Source: Verrucomicrobia bacterium UBA3063 (GTDB lineage Bacteria > Verrucomicrobiota > Verrucomicrobiia > Methylacidiphilales > Verrucolacustridaceae). Taken from it: DNA of 10,917 nt. The notes under the pieces were generated by a model. The model made no database searches. It had not been told where the DNA came from and saw nothing but the letters and a program-made list of their open reading frames with translations. This document shows positions 1 to 6,240 of this stretch, piece after piece (position 1 is the stretch's first letter; every line of letters starts with the position of its first letter). The stretch covers positions 1 to 10,917 of the forward strand of contig DFCD01000151.1 of assembly GCA_002366885.1 (NCBI GenBank). The letters run 5' to 3'. The translations under genes were made by a program, and so were the position numbers.

Positions 1-1204
1 AGTTGCCGATGACCGGCATGAATGCGCTGAGCATCTTGAAAGCGCCGTAAAAGTCCAATCCGGGCTCGATTGCGTAGGTTGCCCCAACCTCGGCATTCCA
101 GCCGAATTGGAATGCGCTCCGGCAGTAGTTCCCTTGGACATCAAAAGGGCCGGCGTAATAATTGTTTACATCAAGCTGTTGCCAAACCGCACCCACGCCT
201 CCGCCGATGAAAGGACGGAATTTTACCTGTCCGGGCCAACGGAGAATTGCGTTCAGCTGAACGGGAACCTGCACGAGTTCGCCGTCGGCTGAAAAATGAT
301 AAGAGCCAGGATTGAAGGTTTGACCATTTGCCGTAACGGAGGTGTTAAGATCCACATTGTATTGATTAATCCCATTATATGTTAGGCCTGTCTGTAGTCC
401 CACCCCCAACCACTCATAGAAGTTGTAACCAAATTCCACATCCAATCTAAAGCCGGGATTAAAAGTAAAGTTTTCACCGTTATAGATGTCGTACGGATAG
501 GCTTGCCGATTGTTTCCATTATCGACGCGCCTGGCAGTGAGTTGGCCCTGAAGGGAGCCGCCGATGCCGCCGTTAAGGAAAAAGCTATCCCAAGCGCCGA
601 GTTGGAGCGTGGTGGCATCGCCGACGATCGGGGCCGGTTTTCCGGAAACCGTCTGCAATGGTGGTGCGGACGGGTTGGCCGCGCCGGAGAGCGGGTCGGG
701 CGAGGCGCCCCCTCCTCCCATGGGGTCTGCGGCGGTACTTCCGCCCATGGGATCGCCGGCAGCCGTGGGCATGGCGGGGGAGGCTCCCAGACTGTCGGGT
801 GAGGCGGGGAGACTGGCCGGTACGCTGGCAGCGTTCCCATTGTTGCCGATAGGGGCAACGGAAAGCCGTTCCGGCGAGGCAGGGGTAAGGCGGTCGGAGC
901 GGGGTGTGGGCTCGGGGTAGAGGGAAAGTTTGGGCGGTCCCCCGAAGGCAGCGCCGTCGTCACGATAGTTCAGCGCCACGAGGGGAACGATTTTCTTCGT
1001 GCCGTCGGGATAGATCTTCAAAACCAAAGCCGAATCGCCGAGGTCACCCTGCGAAGCAGGTTGTGCAGGGGGAAGTGGGGTGGTCGAGGCGGGGTTGGAG
1101 TCGGTGCTTGGGGGCACCACCAGTCTCTGGGCAAAGAGGGTTTGGGAGAAAAAAACAGATGCCCCAAAAAAACAAAACCAAGATTTTGCCCCAAATTGCC
1201 TCAT
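1..1204 (-). CDS. Outer-membrane beta-barrel protein with Ser/Pro-rich linker (3' end outside window)
   Basis: The reverse strand is open from an ATG at 1204 to the window edge (401 complete codons, no stop seen), so the C-terminus is missing. Residues 1-25 form a Sec signal peptide: basic start (R2, K7), a Phe-rich core, and probable cleavage after LFA (A25). A low-complexity Pro/Ser/Ala/Gly linker covers about residues 33-195, with three imperfect DPMGG-type repeats (D151, D160, D170) and a short non-repetitive patch near KIYPDGTKKIV. From about residue 200 the sequence alternates polar and hydrophobic residues with many Gly and aromatics, for example GFRLDVEFGYNFYEWLGVGL and RPFIGGGVGAVW. 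This is typical of small OmpA/OmpW-like 8-stranded barrels. The ATG was chosen because it gives the signal peptide; no strong Shine-Dalgarno precedes it. A second ATG at 1214 is in another frame. GC falls from about 78% over the linker (661-780) to about 42% over the barrel (301-480). The barrel class is confident; ligand and role are unknown. Confidence 0.82.
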   Translation of the reverse strand, partial: MRQFGAKSWFCFFGASVFFSQTLFAQRLVVPPSTDSNPASTTPLPPAQPASQGDLGDSALVLKIYPDGTKKIVPLVALNYRDDGAAFGGPPKLSLYPEPTPRSDRLTPASPERLSVAPIGNNGNAASVPASLPASPDSLGASPAMPTAAGDPMGGSTAADPMGGGGASPDPLSGAANPSAPPLQTVSGKPAPIVGDATTLQLGAWDSFFLNGGIGGSLQGQLTARRVDNGNNRQAYPYDIYNGENFTFNPGFRLDVEFGYNFYEWLGVGLQTGLTYNGINQYNVDLNTSVTANGQTFNPGSYHFSADGELVQVPVQLNAILRWPGQVKFRPFIGGGVGAVWQQLDVNNYYAGPFDVQGNYCRSAFQFGWNAEVGATYAIEPGLDFYGAFKMLSAFMPVIGN

Positions 1205-1292
1205 GGATTTCCATGAACTTTGGGTACAACCAATTGGGGCTACAAAGCAAAGAACACTTCTTATGTAAAAGTTATTAACATAATTGCTGGCA
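1205..1292 (-). promoter_or_regulatory. AT-rich leader upstream of the outer-membrane protein gene
   Basis: This AT-rich stretch lies directly upstream of the minus-strand outer-membrane protein start and should hold its promoter and ribosome binding site. On the minus strand there is a TTGCCA box (1288-1293), but no convincing -10 hexamer at 16-18 nt from it, and no clear purine-rich Shine-Dalgarno before the ATG at 1204. I see no open reading frame of its own. The assignment rests on position and base composition only. Confidence 0.3.
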
Positions 1293-1331
1293 AAATTACG
1301 TAGTTATACGTGAAATTTACCCCGAACGGGG
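1293..1331 (-). terminator. Possible two-hairpin terminator behind the GH13 gene
   Basis: Read on the minus strand, 14 nt after the GH13 stop codon comes a perfect palindromic CCCCGTTCGGGG (1320-1331). It is followed at once by a second dyad (1293-1318) with arms ACGTA/TACGT around a TAAC loop, extended by AAATT/AATTT with a 2-nt bulge, and then a run of four T. The second hairpin with its T tract is terminator-like, though its stem is AT-rich and weak. The same dyad lies about 90 bp upstream of the next gene's start, so it could instead be an operator or an mRNA leader element. Confidence 0.38.
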
Positions 1332-1345
1332 AACGGGAACCGAGA

Positions 1346-3763
1346 TCAAGGGATGAGAAGGGCGCTGGTCAGAGCGGGAAGAGTGATGGAGAGCTTTCCA
1401 TTTTTCACTGCGAATTTCCCGAGTTTTCCCAGACGATCCTCGAGAGGGCCGTCGATAAATTCCGGCCCGAGTTCCAGATCGAGCTTGGCGGGGGATTCCG
1501 ATCGGTTGTAGAGGACCAAAACACGGTCCTGGAGGTAGGCCCGGGCGACGGCGTAGGTGGCTTGGTCGGCCTGGATGGCCCGGCGGCTTCCGTAACGGAT
1601 GGCGGGATGTTTGGTGCGCAGGGCATTGAGCCTGGAAACATGGTCCTGCACCGACTTTTCCGCCAGCGTCAGCTTGGCGGGATCGGGGAACATCCTGCGG
1701 TTGTCGGGATCCTGGGCCCCGGTCATGCCGATTTCGTCACCGTAATAAATCGTGGGGGCTCCCGATGCGGTCAGGACAAAGGTGAAGGCCAGCATCAGTT
1801 TGCGATAGGAGGACTCGTGATCGACCTTGGGAGGCTTGGTCCATCCCACGGTAAATTCATCCTTTCCGGAGGGATCGGGAAGATCCCCGTCGGCATAGGC
1901 AAGGAAACGGGATTTGTCGTGGTTCCCGAGGAGGGGGGACATCACCGTTTCCGGACCAAAAACCCTGTCGGAGGCCGCGGAGGACTTTTCCAGCGCCCGG
2001 AAGTCCTCTTTGCCCGTGCCAAAGACTTCGAGAAGGGTGTCGTACAGGGGGAACTCGAACTGGCCGTCCAGCCGGTTGGGACCGATGAAGGAGTTGATGC
2101 CCCGCCGGTTCATGAAGGTTTCGCCGACGAGGTAAAAGGAGTCTTGCCGGGCTTCGGGCAGTCCCTGACGAAGGCCCTGGCGGAAGGATGTCCAGAACTT
2201 CGGGGGGATATGTTTGACGGCATCGAGACGGAAGCCGTCCAGGTTGAAGCGTCGGACCCAGTCCGCTGCGTTGTTGATGAGAAAGGCGGAGGCGGCGGGG
2301 ACATCGTAATTAAAGCGGGGGAGAAAGGGCTCAAACCAGGTGGTGAACTGGGTTTCGTTGTCCCATTTGCGGAGGTTCCTGGTTCCGTCCGGGAGTATGA
2401 GGGAGCCGAACCATTCGGGATTTTCTCGGAAGGAGGGGTGTTCCTCGTGGACATGGGCGAGGACGAGATCCAGCAGGATCCGGATTTTTTTATCCTTGGC
2501 CGATTCGGCCAGGGCGGTCAGGGCGGGATTGCCGCCGAAACGGGGTTCCACCTCGGTGGAACTGACGGGCCAGTAACCGTGGTATCCCGTGTACCAACGC
2601 CGGGGCTCTTTGTACTCCTGGTAGGGAGGCGGGGGATTCCGGTTCACCGGAGAGAGCCAGAGCGTGTTGATGCCAAGCTTTTCGAAATAGCCGTCCTCGA
2701 CGAGTTTTCTCACGCCGGCCAGATCGCCACCGAAATATTGCGCGGGGGGTTCCACCCTTGGGTCGGGCTTGGGGTTATTGGAGGGGTCGCCGTCGACCAA
2801 CCGGTCGATGAACGCAAAATAAATGATGTGGTCGTGGCGATCCGTTCCCGCTGCGGGATCCTCGCCGACGCGTGCACGCGCGGGAAAAGCGGGTGTCCCA
2901 TCGGAGCCGATCCCCATGATCCTGACCCAGGCCCCGGCGGGAAGCCCCCGGGTTGCCACTTTCCATCCGCCATCCGGGAGGGTTTCGACCGGAAGAAGCG
3001 TGGAGGTTCCGTCCGGGTGCTGGGCAACGGCCGAAACTTGTGCGGGCTTCCCGGATCCGGGGTGGCAGGAAAAGACCAGGGAGTCAGCCGAGCGGGACTG
3101 GGCAAAAAATACGGGAGGGGTTGAGGCCGATCCGGCGACCCGGAGGACGGAATTTTCGTTGCCGGTGCCATCCCCGCTTTTTTCGGCGTTGGCAGGGTCG
3201 AGCCGCCACTGGCCATCCACCACCAGTTTGTAGTCGTGGGATCCCGGGGGTAGCGCCAGGGAAATCTCCCAGGCGTTGCCTGCCGTTTTTCTGAAAGGGT
3301 GGGCAGTGGGGTTCCAGCCGTTGAAGGAGCCGGCCAGGCAGACCGATTTTTCCGGTCCTTTGCCGGAGTAGCGAAGGACGGTTTCCGGAACGACCGGCGC
3401 AGCCACGGTTAAAATCCCCCCGAGGGATCCGCCGTCCGCCTGATGGATCCGCAGGCATAGGTTCCTGATGGCGGCATGACCGGGAACGGGTGGAAGACGC
3501 AAAATCCCCTTGGTGGAATCCAACTCGGCGGTGATTTTGGCCCCGGAACCATTTTTTTCCTTTTCCATCTCCAAACGGTCCCCCGGTGCAACAAACAAAA
3601 ACCGCGACAAATCGATTTCCAGAGACTCACCTGGGTCCACCGTTTGGACCGGAATCCACCCGATGAAGGAGGGTTGGGAAACCTCCGCCCGCAAAACCAC
3701 CGAAAAAAGAATCCAAGCTACGGGAAAAAGGTAAGCTAACCGGGGATGATTGCAGATTTTCAA
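1346..3763 (-). CDS. Secreted GH13 alpha-amylase-family hydrolase with CBM48-like domain
   Basis: 805 residues. It is predicted to cleave or rearrange alpha-glucans outside the cytoplasm. Residues 1-26 are a Sec signal peptide (K2, R8, a hydrophobic core, cleavage near LRA/E). Residues 33-122 form a beta-rich domain I cannot name. Residues 138-210 are a CBM48/AMPK-type glucan-binding module (AGSFNGWNPTAHPF, then HDYKLVVDGQWRLDP). The catalytic (beta/alpha)8 barrel spans about 310-720 and has all four GH13 regions: DLVLAH (432-437), GFRLDAVKH with nucleophile D514, the acid/base in VGETF (E548), and GNHD with D616. YYGDEIGMTGAQDPDNRR (673-690) resembles neopullulanase/SusA-type enzymes. A C-terminal beta domain closes the protein (about 730-805). 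Region I has Ala436 where most family members have Asn (DxVxNH). The start is TTG at 3763. An in-frame stop lies eight codons upstream and there is no ATG before residue 66, so TTG is the only start that keeps the signal peptide. No Shine-Dalgarno is visible. Family is certain; exact specificity (neopullulanase, cyclomaltodextrinase or amylase) is not. Confidence 0.92.
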   Translation of the reverse strand: MKICNHPRLAYLFPVAWILFSVVLRAEVSQPSFIGWIPVQTVDPGESLEIDLSRFLFVAPGDRLEMEKEKNGSGAKITAELDSTKGILRLPPVPGHAAIRNLCLRIHQADGGSLGGILTVAAPVVPETVLRYSGKGPEKSVCLAGSFNGWNPTAHPFRKTAGNAWEISLALPPGSHDYKLVVDGQWRLDPANAEKSGDGTGNENSVLRVAGSASTPPVFFAQSRSADSLVFSCHPGSGKPAQVSAVAQHPDGTSTLLPVETLPDGGWKVATRGLPAGAWVRIMGIGSDGTPAFPARARVGEDPAAGTDRHDHIIYFAFIDRLVDGDPSNNPKPDPRVEPPAQYFGGDLAGVRKLVEDGYFEKLGINTLWLSPVNRNPPPPYQEYKEPRRWYTGYHGYWPVSSTEVEPRFGGNPALTALAESAKDKKIRILLDLVLAHVHEEHPSFRENPEWFGSLILPDGTRNLRKWDNETQFTTWFEPFLPRFNYDVPAASAFLINNAADWVRRFNLDGFRLDAVKHIPPKFWTSFRQGLRQGLPEARQDSFYLVGETFMNRRGINSFIGPNRLDGQFEFPLYDTLLEVFGTGKEDFRALEKSSAASDRVFGPETVMSPLLGNHDKSRFLAYADGDLPDPSGKDEFTVGWTKPPKVDHESSYRKLMLAFTFVLTASGAPTIYYGDEIGMTGAQDPDNRRMFPDPAKLTLAEKSVQDHVSRLNALRTKHPAIRYGSRRAIQADQATYAVARAYLQDRVLVLYNRSESPAKLDLELGPEFIDGPLEDRLGKLGKFAVKNGKLSITLPALTSALLIP

Positions 3764-3836
3764 GTATGCAAAAATATCAAAGGATCAATTATTTAGGTAA
3801 TAAAAAACCATTTGTTTTTACCGTAAAACAGGTAAA
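3764..3836. promoter_or_regulatory. Divergent control region with GGTAA half-sites
   Basis: This 73-bp AT-rich spacer separates the divergent GH13 and export-cassette genes and must hold both promoters. It contains a perfect 6-bp inverted repeat, TTTACC (3817-3822) and GGTAAA (3831-3836), with an 8-nt spacer, abutting the first cassette codon. A third GGTAA lies at 3796-3800 in the same orientation as the last. The pattern suggests an operator, although AGGT at 3830-3833 may also serve as a weak ribosome binding site. TTGTTT (3812-3817) with TAAATT (3833-3838) could be a plus-strand promoter with a short 15-nt spacer. I could not find a convincing pair for the minus strand. Confidence 0.4.
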
Positions 3837-5210
3837 TTGTACTTGTTGAGAAATATTTCTTCCAATAAACGGCTAGAAACCGGATGGGCTTCTTTTTTTC
3901 GGGCCGTCCGGATGCTCCCTGCGGGGGTTGCGGGCCTTTTTCTTTTGGCGGCGGGGTCCGGGTATGCGCAGGAGAGCCAGTGGCAGTCCCTGGCCGGTGA
4001 GGCCAGTGCTGCAGCGAGAAAAATTTCCCCGGAAAAAATGGATTACAACCTCGATCTTGGTCCGGTGCTGCTGAATGTGGGGGCCGGCCTGACGGCGGGA
4101 TACAACTCCAACACGACCCTGAGCCAGAACAATGCCAAGGGGAGCGCTTATGCCACTCCTGTGTTGAACACGAGCCTCTTTTGGCCGATCACCGACCTGA
4201 ATATGATTTCCTTCTCGGTGGGGGTCGGTTATTCCTACTACTTTGACGTTGCCGAATCGCAGAGTCCCGGAGGGCTTTTCATCAGCCCGAACAGCGCCCT
4301 GAAGGGGACATTTTACGTCGGGGATTTCCGGTTCACTCCCTACGACCAGTTTTCCCTGCAGAACGATCCCACCCAAGCGGGAGAGTTGAGCAACGTTTCC
4401 CGCTTTTCCATCTACCAAAACAGCGCCGGCGTGAATGTGGACTGGGATCTGGCCGATCTCATCCTCACGGCCGGGTTCGACTGGTTCAACCTGTGGGCGG
4501 GTCAGACCGCGTACCAGAATCTGGAACGCCGGACGATGACCCCGAGCCTTGCCACCACGTACTATCTCACCAAGACCGTGGTGGTTGGGGCGGAGGGAGT
4601 GGCGGCGATTACGGACTATACCAATTCCCAGATTCAGACGGTCACCGATCCGGACGGCAACACCACCACAACGGTGAACGGGCAAAACGATAATAACATC
4701 TACCAAGTTGGTCCCTTTCTCAATTGGCAGGTCTCCGAATACATCACCGTGACAGGGCGGGGGGGGTGGCTCTGGGGGGAGTTCACCGGTAGCAACACCC
4801 CGGAAGGCGAGGCGGGAGGAAGTCCTTCCACCTGGTATCTCAACATGGGCTGGTCCCACCGCATGAACGAATACCTGAATTACACGCTTTCCGCGAGCCG
4901 GAGCACACAACTTTCCGCGATCGTTGGCAGCAATTTCGTGCAGGTCTGGAATTTTGGGGCGAACCTGAACTGGAACCTGGTGAATGACCTGAAGCTGAGC
5001 ACACCCTTTTCCGCCCAACTGGGCCAGGTATCCGGCAACCTGTATCCGGAGAATTACCAGCAGTACACCGCAGGGATCCGTCTCGGCTACCAGATCACCG
5101 AAAAACTCGGCAGCAGCCTGAACTTCACCTACATTCTCAAGGACTCCGACCTGCCCGCAAACGGATATCAGCAGTGGAATGCGGCTGCCGGATTCAACTA
5201 TGACTTTTAA
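3837..5210 (+). CDS. Outer-membrane beta-barrel protein of a polysaccharide export cassette
   Basis: 457 residues from a TTG start. The signal peptide is long: a basic n-region to R25, hydrophobic core 27-40, cleavage after GYA (A44). After a short linker, residues 68-457 show continuous amphipathic strands rich in Gly, Tyr, Trp and Asn, and the protein ends in Phe after GFNYD. That is the usual C-terminal signature for insertion by the BAM complex. Length and texture match the putative beta-barrel porins found with exopolysaccharide operons (BBP2/EpsL-like and the Wzp porins of myxobacteria). First gene of the cassette, it overlaps the OPX gene by 11 nt, so the inferred role is outer-membrane passage or docking of the exported glycan. 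The start is uncertain. TTG at 3837 has AGG only 4 nt away and TTG at 3843 has it at 10 nt. ATG at 3912 would leave a signal peptide without basic residues. It is probably not a nutrient porin, given its neighbours. Confidence 0.8.
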   Translation: MYLLRNISSNKRLETGWASFFRAVRMLPAGVAGLFLLAAGSGYAQESQWQSLAGEASAAARKISPEKMDYNLDLGPVLLNVGAGLTAGYNSNTTLSQNNAKGSAYATPVLNTSLFWPITDLNMISFSVGVGYSYYFDVAESQSPGGLFISPNSALKGTFYVGDFRFTPYDQFSLQNDPTQAGELSNVSRFSIYQNSAGVNVDWDLADLILTAGFDWFNLWAGQTAYQNLERRTMTPSLATTYYLTKTVVVGAEGVAAITDYTNSQIQTVTDPDGNTTTTVNGQNDNNIYQVGPFLNWQVSEYITVTGRGGWLWGEFTGSNTPEGEAGGSPSTWYLNMGWSHRMNEYLNYTLSASRSTQLSAIVGSNFVQVWNFGANLNWNLVNDLKLSTPFSAQLGQVSGNLYPENYQQYTAGIRLGYQITEKLGSSLNFTYILKDSDLPANGYQQWNAAAGFNYDF

Positions 5211-6231
5211 GTTCCGCCCCTTGCTCTTTCTTTTGACAGCCTTGCTTCCCTCCCTGGCGCATCCGGCTCCGAATTCCTCCCCCTTCATGCTCCGGGTTGG
5301 GGAAAGCGCGCAACCCCCGGGGGCTGCCGCCGCACCGGTGGTCCAGGCGGACGCTCCGGATCCCGCCCGCAACAATCCGATGGAGTCGCTCGACGACAAG
5401 AAGCCGATCGCGGTGGGGAACCTGCTCGAGTTCCGGGTGCTCGAGGATCTCGACGAGGAACCGGACCCACGCGGCGAGGCAAACAACCCGCAGAGGGTCG
5501 CCATGAACCGTCTGCAGGTTTCGGACAGCGGGGAAGTGGAGCATCCCTACTTCGGGCGGGTGATGGCCAAGGGAAAGACCCACCGGCAACTTGCCGAGGA
5601 AATCAAAAAAATCCTCGAGCGTCCCGACGGGCTTTACTACCAGGCGACCGTGCTGATCTCGCTGGCCACGTCCGGGGTGTCCCGGGGAAAGGTCTATATC
5701 AGCGGAGCGGTCGGCAAACCGGGGCCCTTTGACATACCCGTCAACGAGAACATGACCGCCAGCAAGGCGCTCTCCTCGGTCGGTATCCTCGAGGACCGGG
5801 CCGCGATCCAGCAGATCAAGTTGATCCGCAAGGTCCCGGAGGGGGCTCCGCCCCCCGAGCCCGTCGTGATCAACCTGGATGAGATCCGGCGCGGGGTGAC
5901 GGCCTCGGACCGCGTGCTCGAGCCGGAGGACCAGATCATCGTGCCGGCGGTGACCAACCGCGGCCAGGTCAGCATCGCCGGCAACGTCGCCCAGGTGGGC
6001 AACTATCCGATCCCGCTGGACCGGGAACTGACGGTCAAGGATGTGATCGTGCAGGCGAAGTTCGGCGATTTCGCGGACAAGAGAAGGGTGAAGTTGTTCC
6101 GCAAAGGGGAAAAGGGGGAACCCATGGAGATCGACATGGTCAAAATTCTTGAAACCGGGGAGGAGGAGAACAACCCGGTGCTGCAGGACGGGGATCATAT
6201 CTTTGTCCCCAAGCGGCTCTTCAACTTCTAG
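5200..6231 (+). CDS. Periplasmic polysaccharide export protein (OPX/Wza family, PES plus two SLBB domains)
   Basis: 343 residues. Residues 1-23 are a signal peptide (K4, R6, core LLFLLTALLPSLA). After a disordered Pro/Ala stretch, residues about 65-160 form the polysaccharide export sequence (PES) domain, including FGRVMAKGKTHRQLAEEI. Two SLBB domains follow: SLBB1 begins at KVYISGAVGKPGPF (about 164-250) and SLBB2 at QVSIAGNVAQVGNYPI (about 256-338). The protein has no cysteine, so it is not a lipoprotein like E. coli Wza. It stops right after SLBB2 (FVPKRLFNF) without the C-terminal amphipathic helix that forms Wza's outer-membrane ring. It should therefore be periplasmic and rely on a separate outer-membrane protein. 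I chose ATG 5200 over ATG 5179 because it starts a clean signal peptide and overlaps the previous stop by 11 nt, suggesting translational coupling. The 5179 start has a GTGGA only 1 nt away. Family is secure; the polymer is unknown. Confidence 0.9.
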   Translation: MTFKFRPLLFLLTALLPSLAHPAPNSSPFMLRVGESAQPPGAAAAPVVQADAPDPARNNPMESLDDKKPIAVGNLLEFRVLEDLDEEPDPRGEANNPQRVAMNRLQVSDSGEVEHPYFGRVMAKGKTHRQLAEEIKKILERPDGLYYQATVLISLATSGVSRGKVYISGAVGKPGPFDIPVNENMTASKALSSVGILEDRAAIQQIKLIRKVPEGAPPPEPVVINLDEIRRGVTASDRVLEPEDQIIVPAVTNRGQVSIAGNVAQVGNYPIPLDRELTVKDVIVQAKFGDFADKRRVKLFRKGEKGEPMEIDMVKILETGEEENNPVLQDGDHIFVPKRLFNF

Positions 6232-6240
6232 GCTGGTCCG

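Noticed and set aside
382..963. 193-codon Pro-rich reading frame on the minus strand starting at 963
   Set aside because: It overlaps, in another frame, the outer-membrane protein gene that has a signal peptide and barrel pattern. The Pro/Arg richness is the linker's GC read out of frame.
1044..1250. 68-codon minus-strand frame with a hydrophobic stretch
   Set aside because: It is the shifted frame over the outer-membrane protein's signal peptide; the correct frame continues for 401 codons to the window edge.
1310..3124. 604-codon open frame on the plus strand, antisense to the GH13 gene
   Set aside because: The opposite strand encodes an intact GH13 enzyme with all family motifs. The plus-strand product is Gly/Val/Arg-rich with no recognisable domain, as expected from mirror frames of GC-rich genes.
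3764..3836. CRP-type site in the divergent spacer, suggested by the nearby adenylate cyclase
   Set aside because: No TGTGA-N6-TCACA-like sequence is present; the inverted repeat there is TTTACC/GGTAAA.
3873..5504. 543-codon open frame antisense to the beta-barrel gene
   Set aside because: It crosses the junction of two well-supported plus-strand genes, has no family signature and is composed of bias-driven residues.
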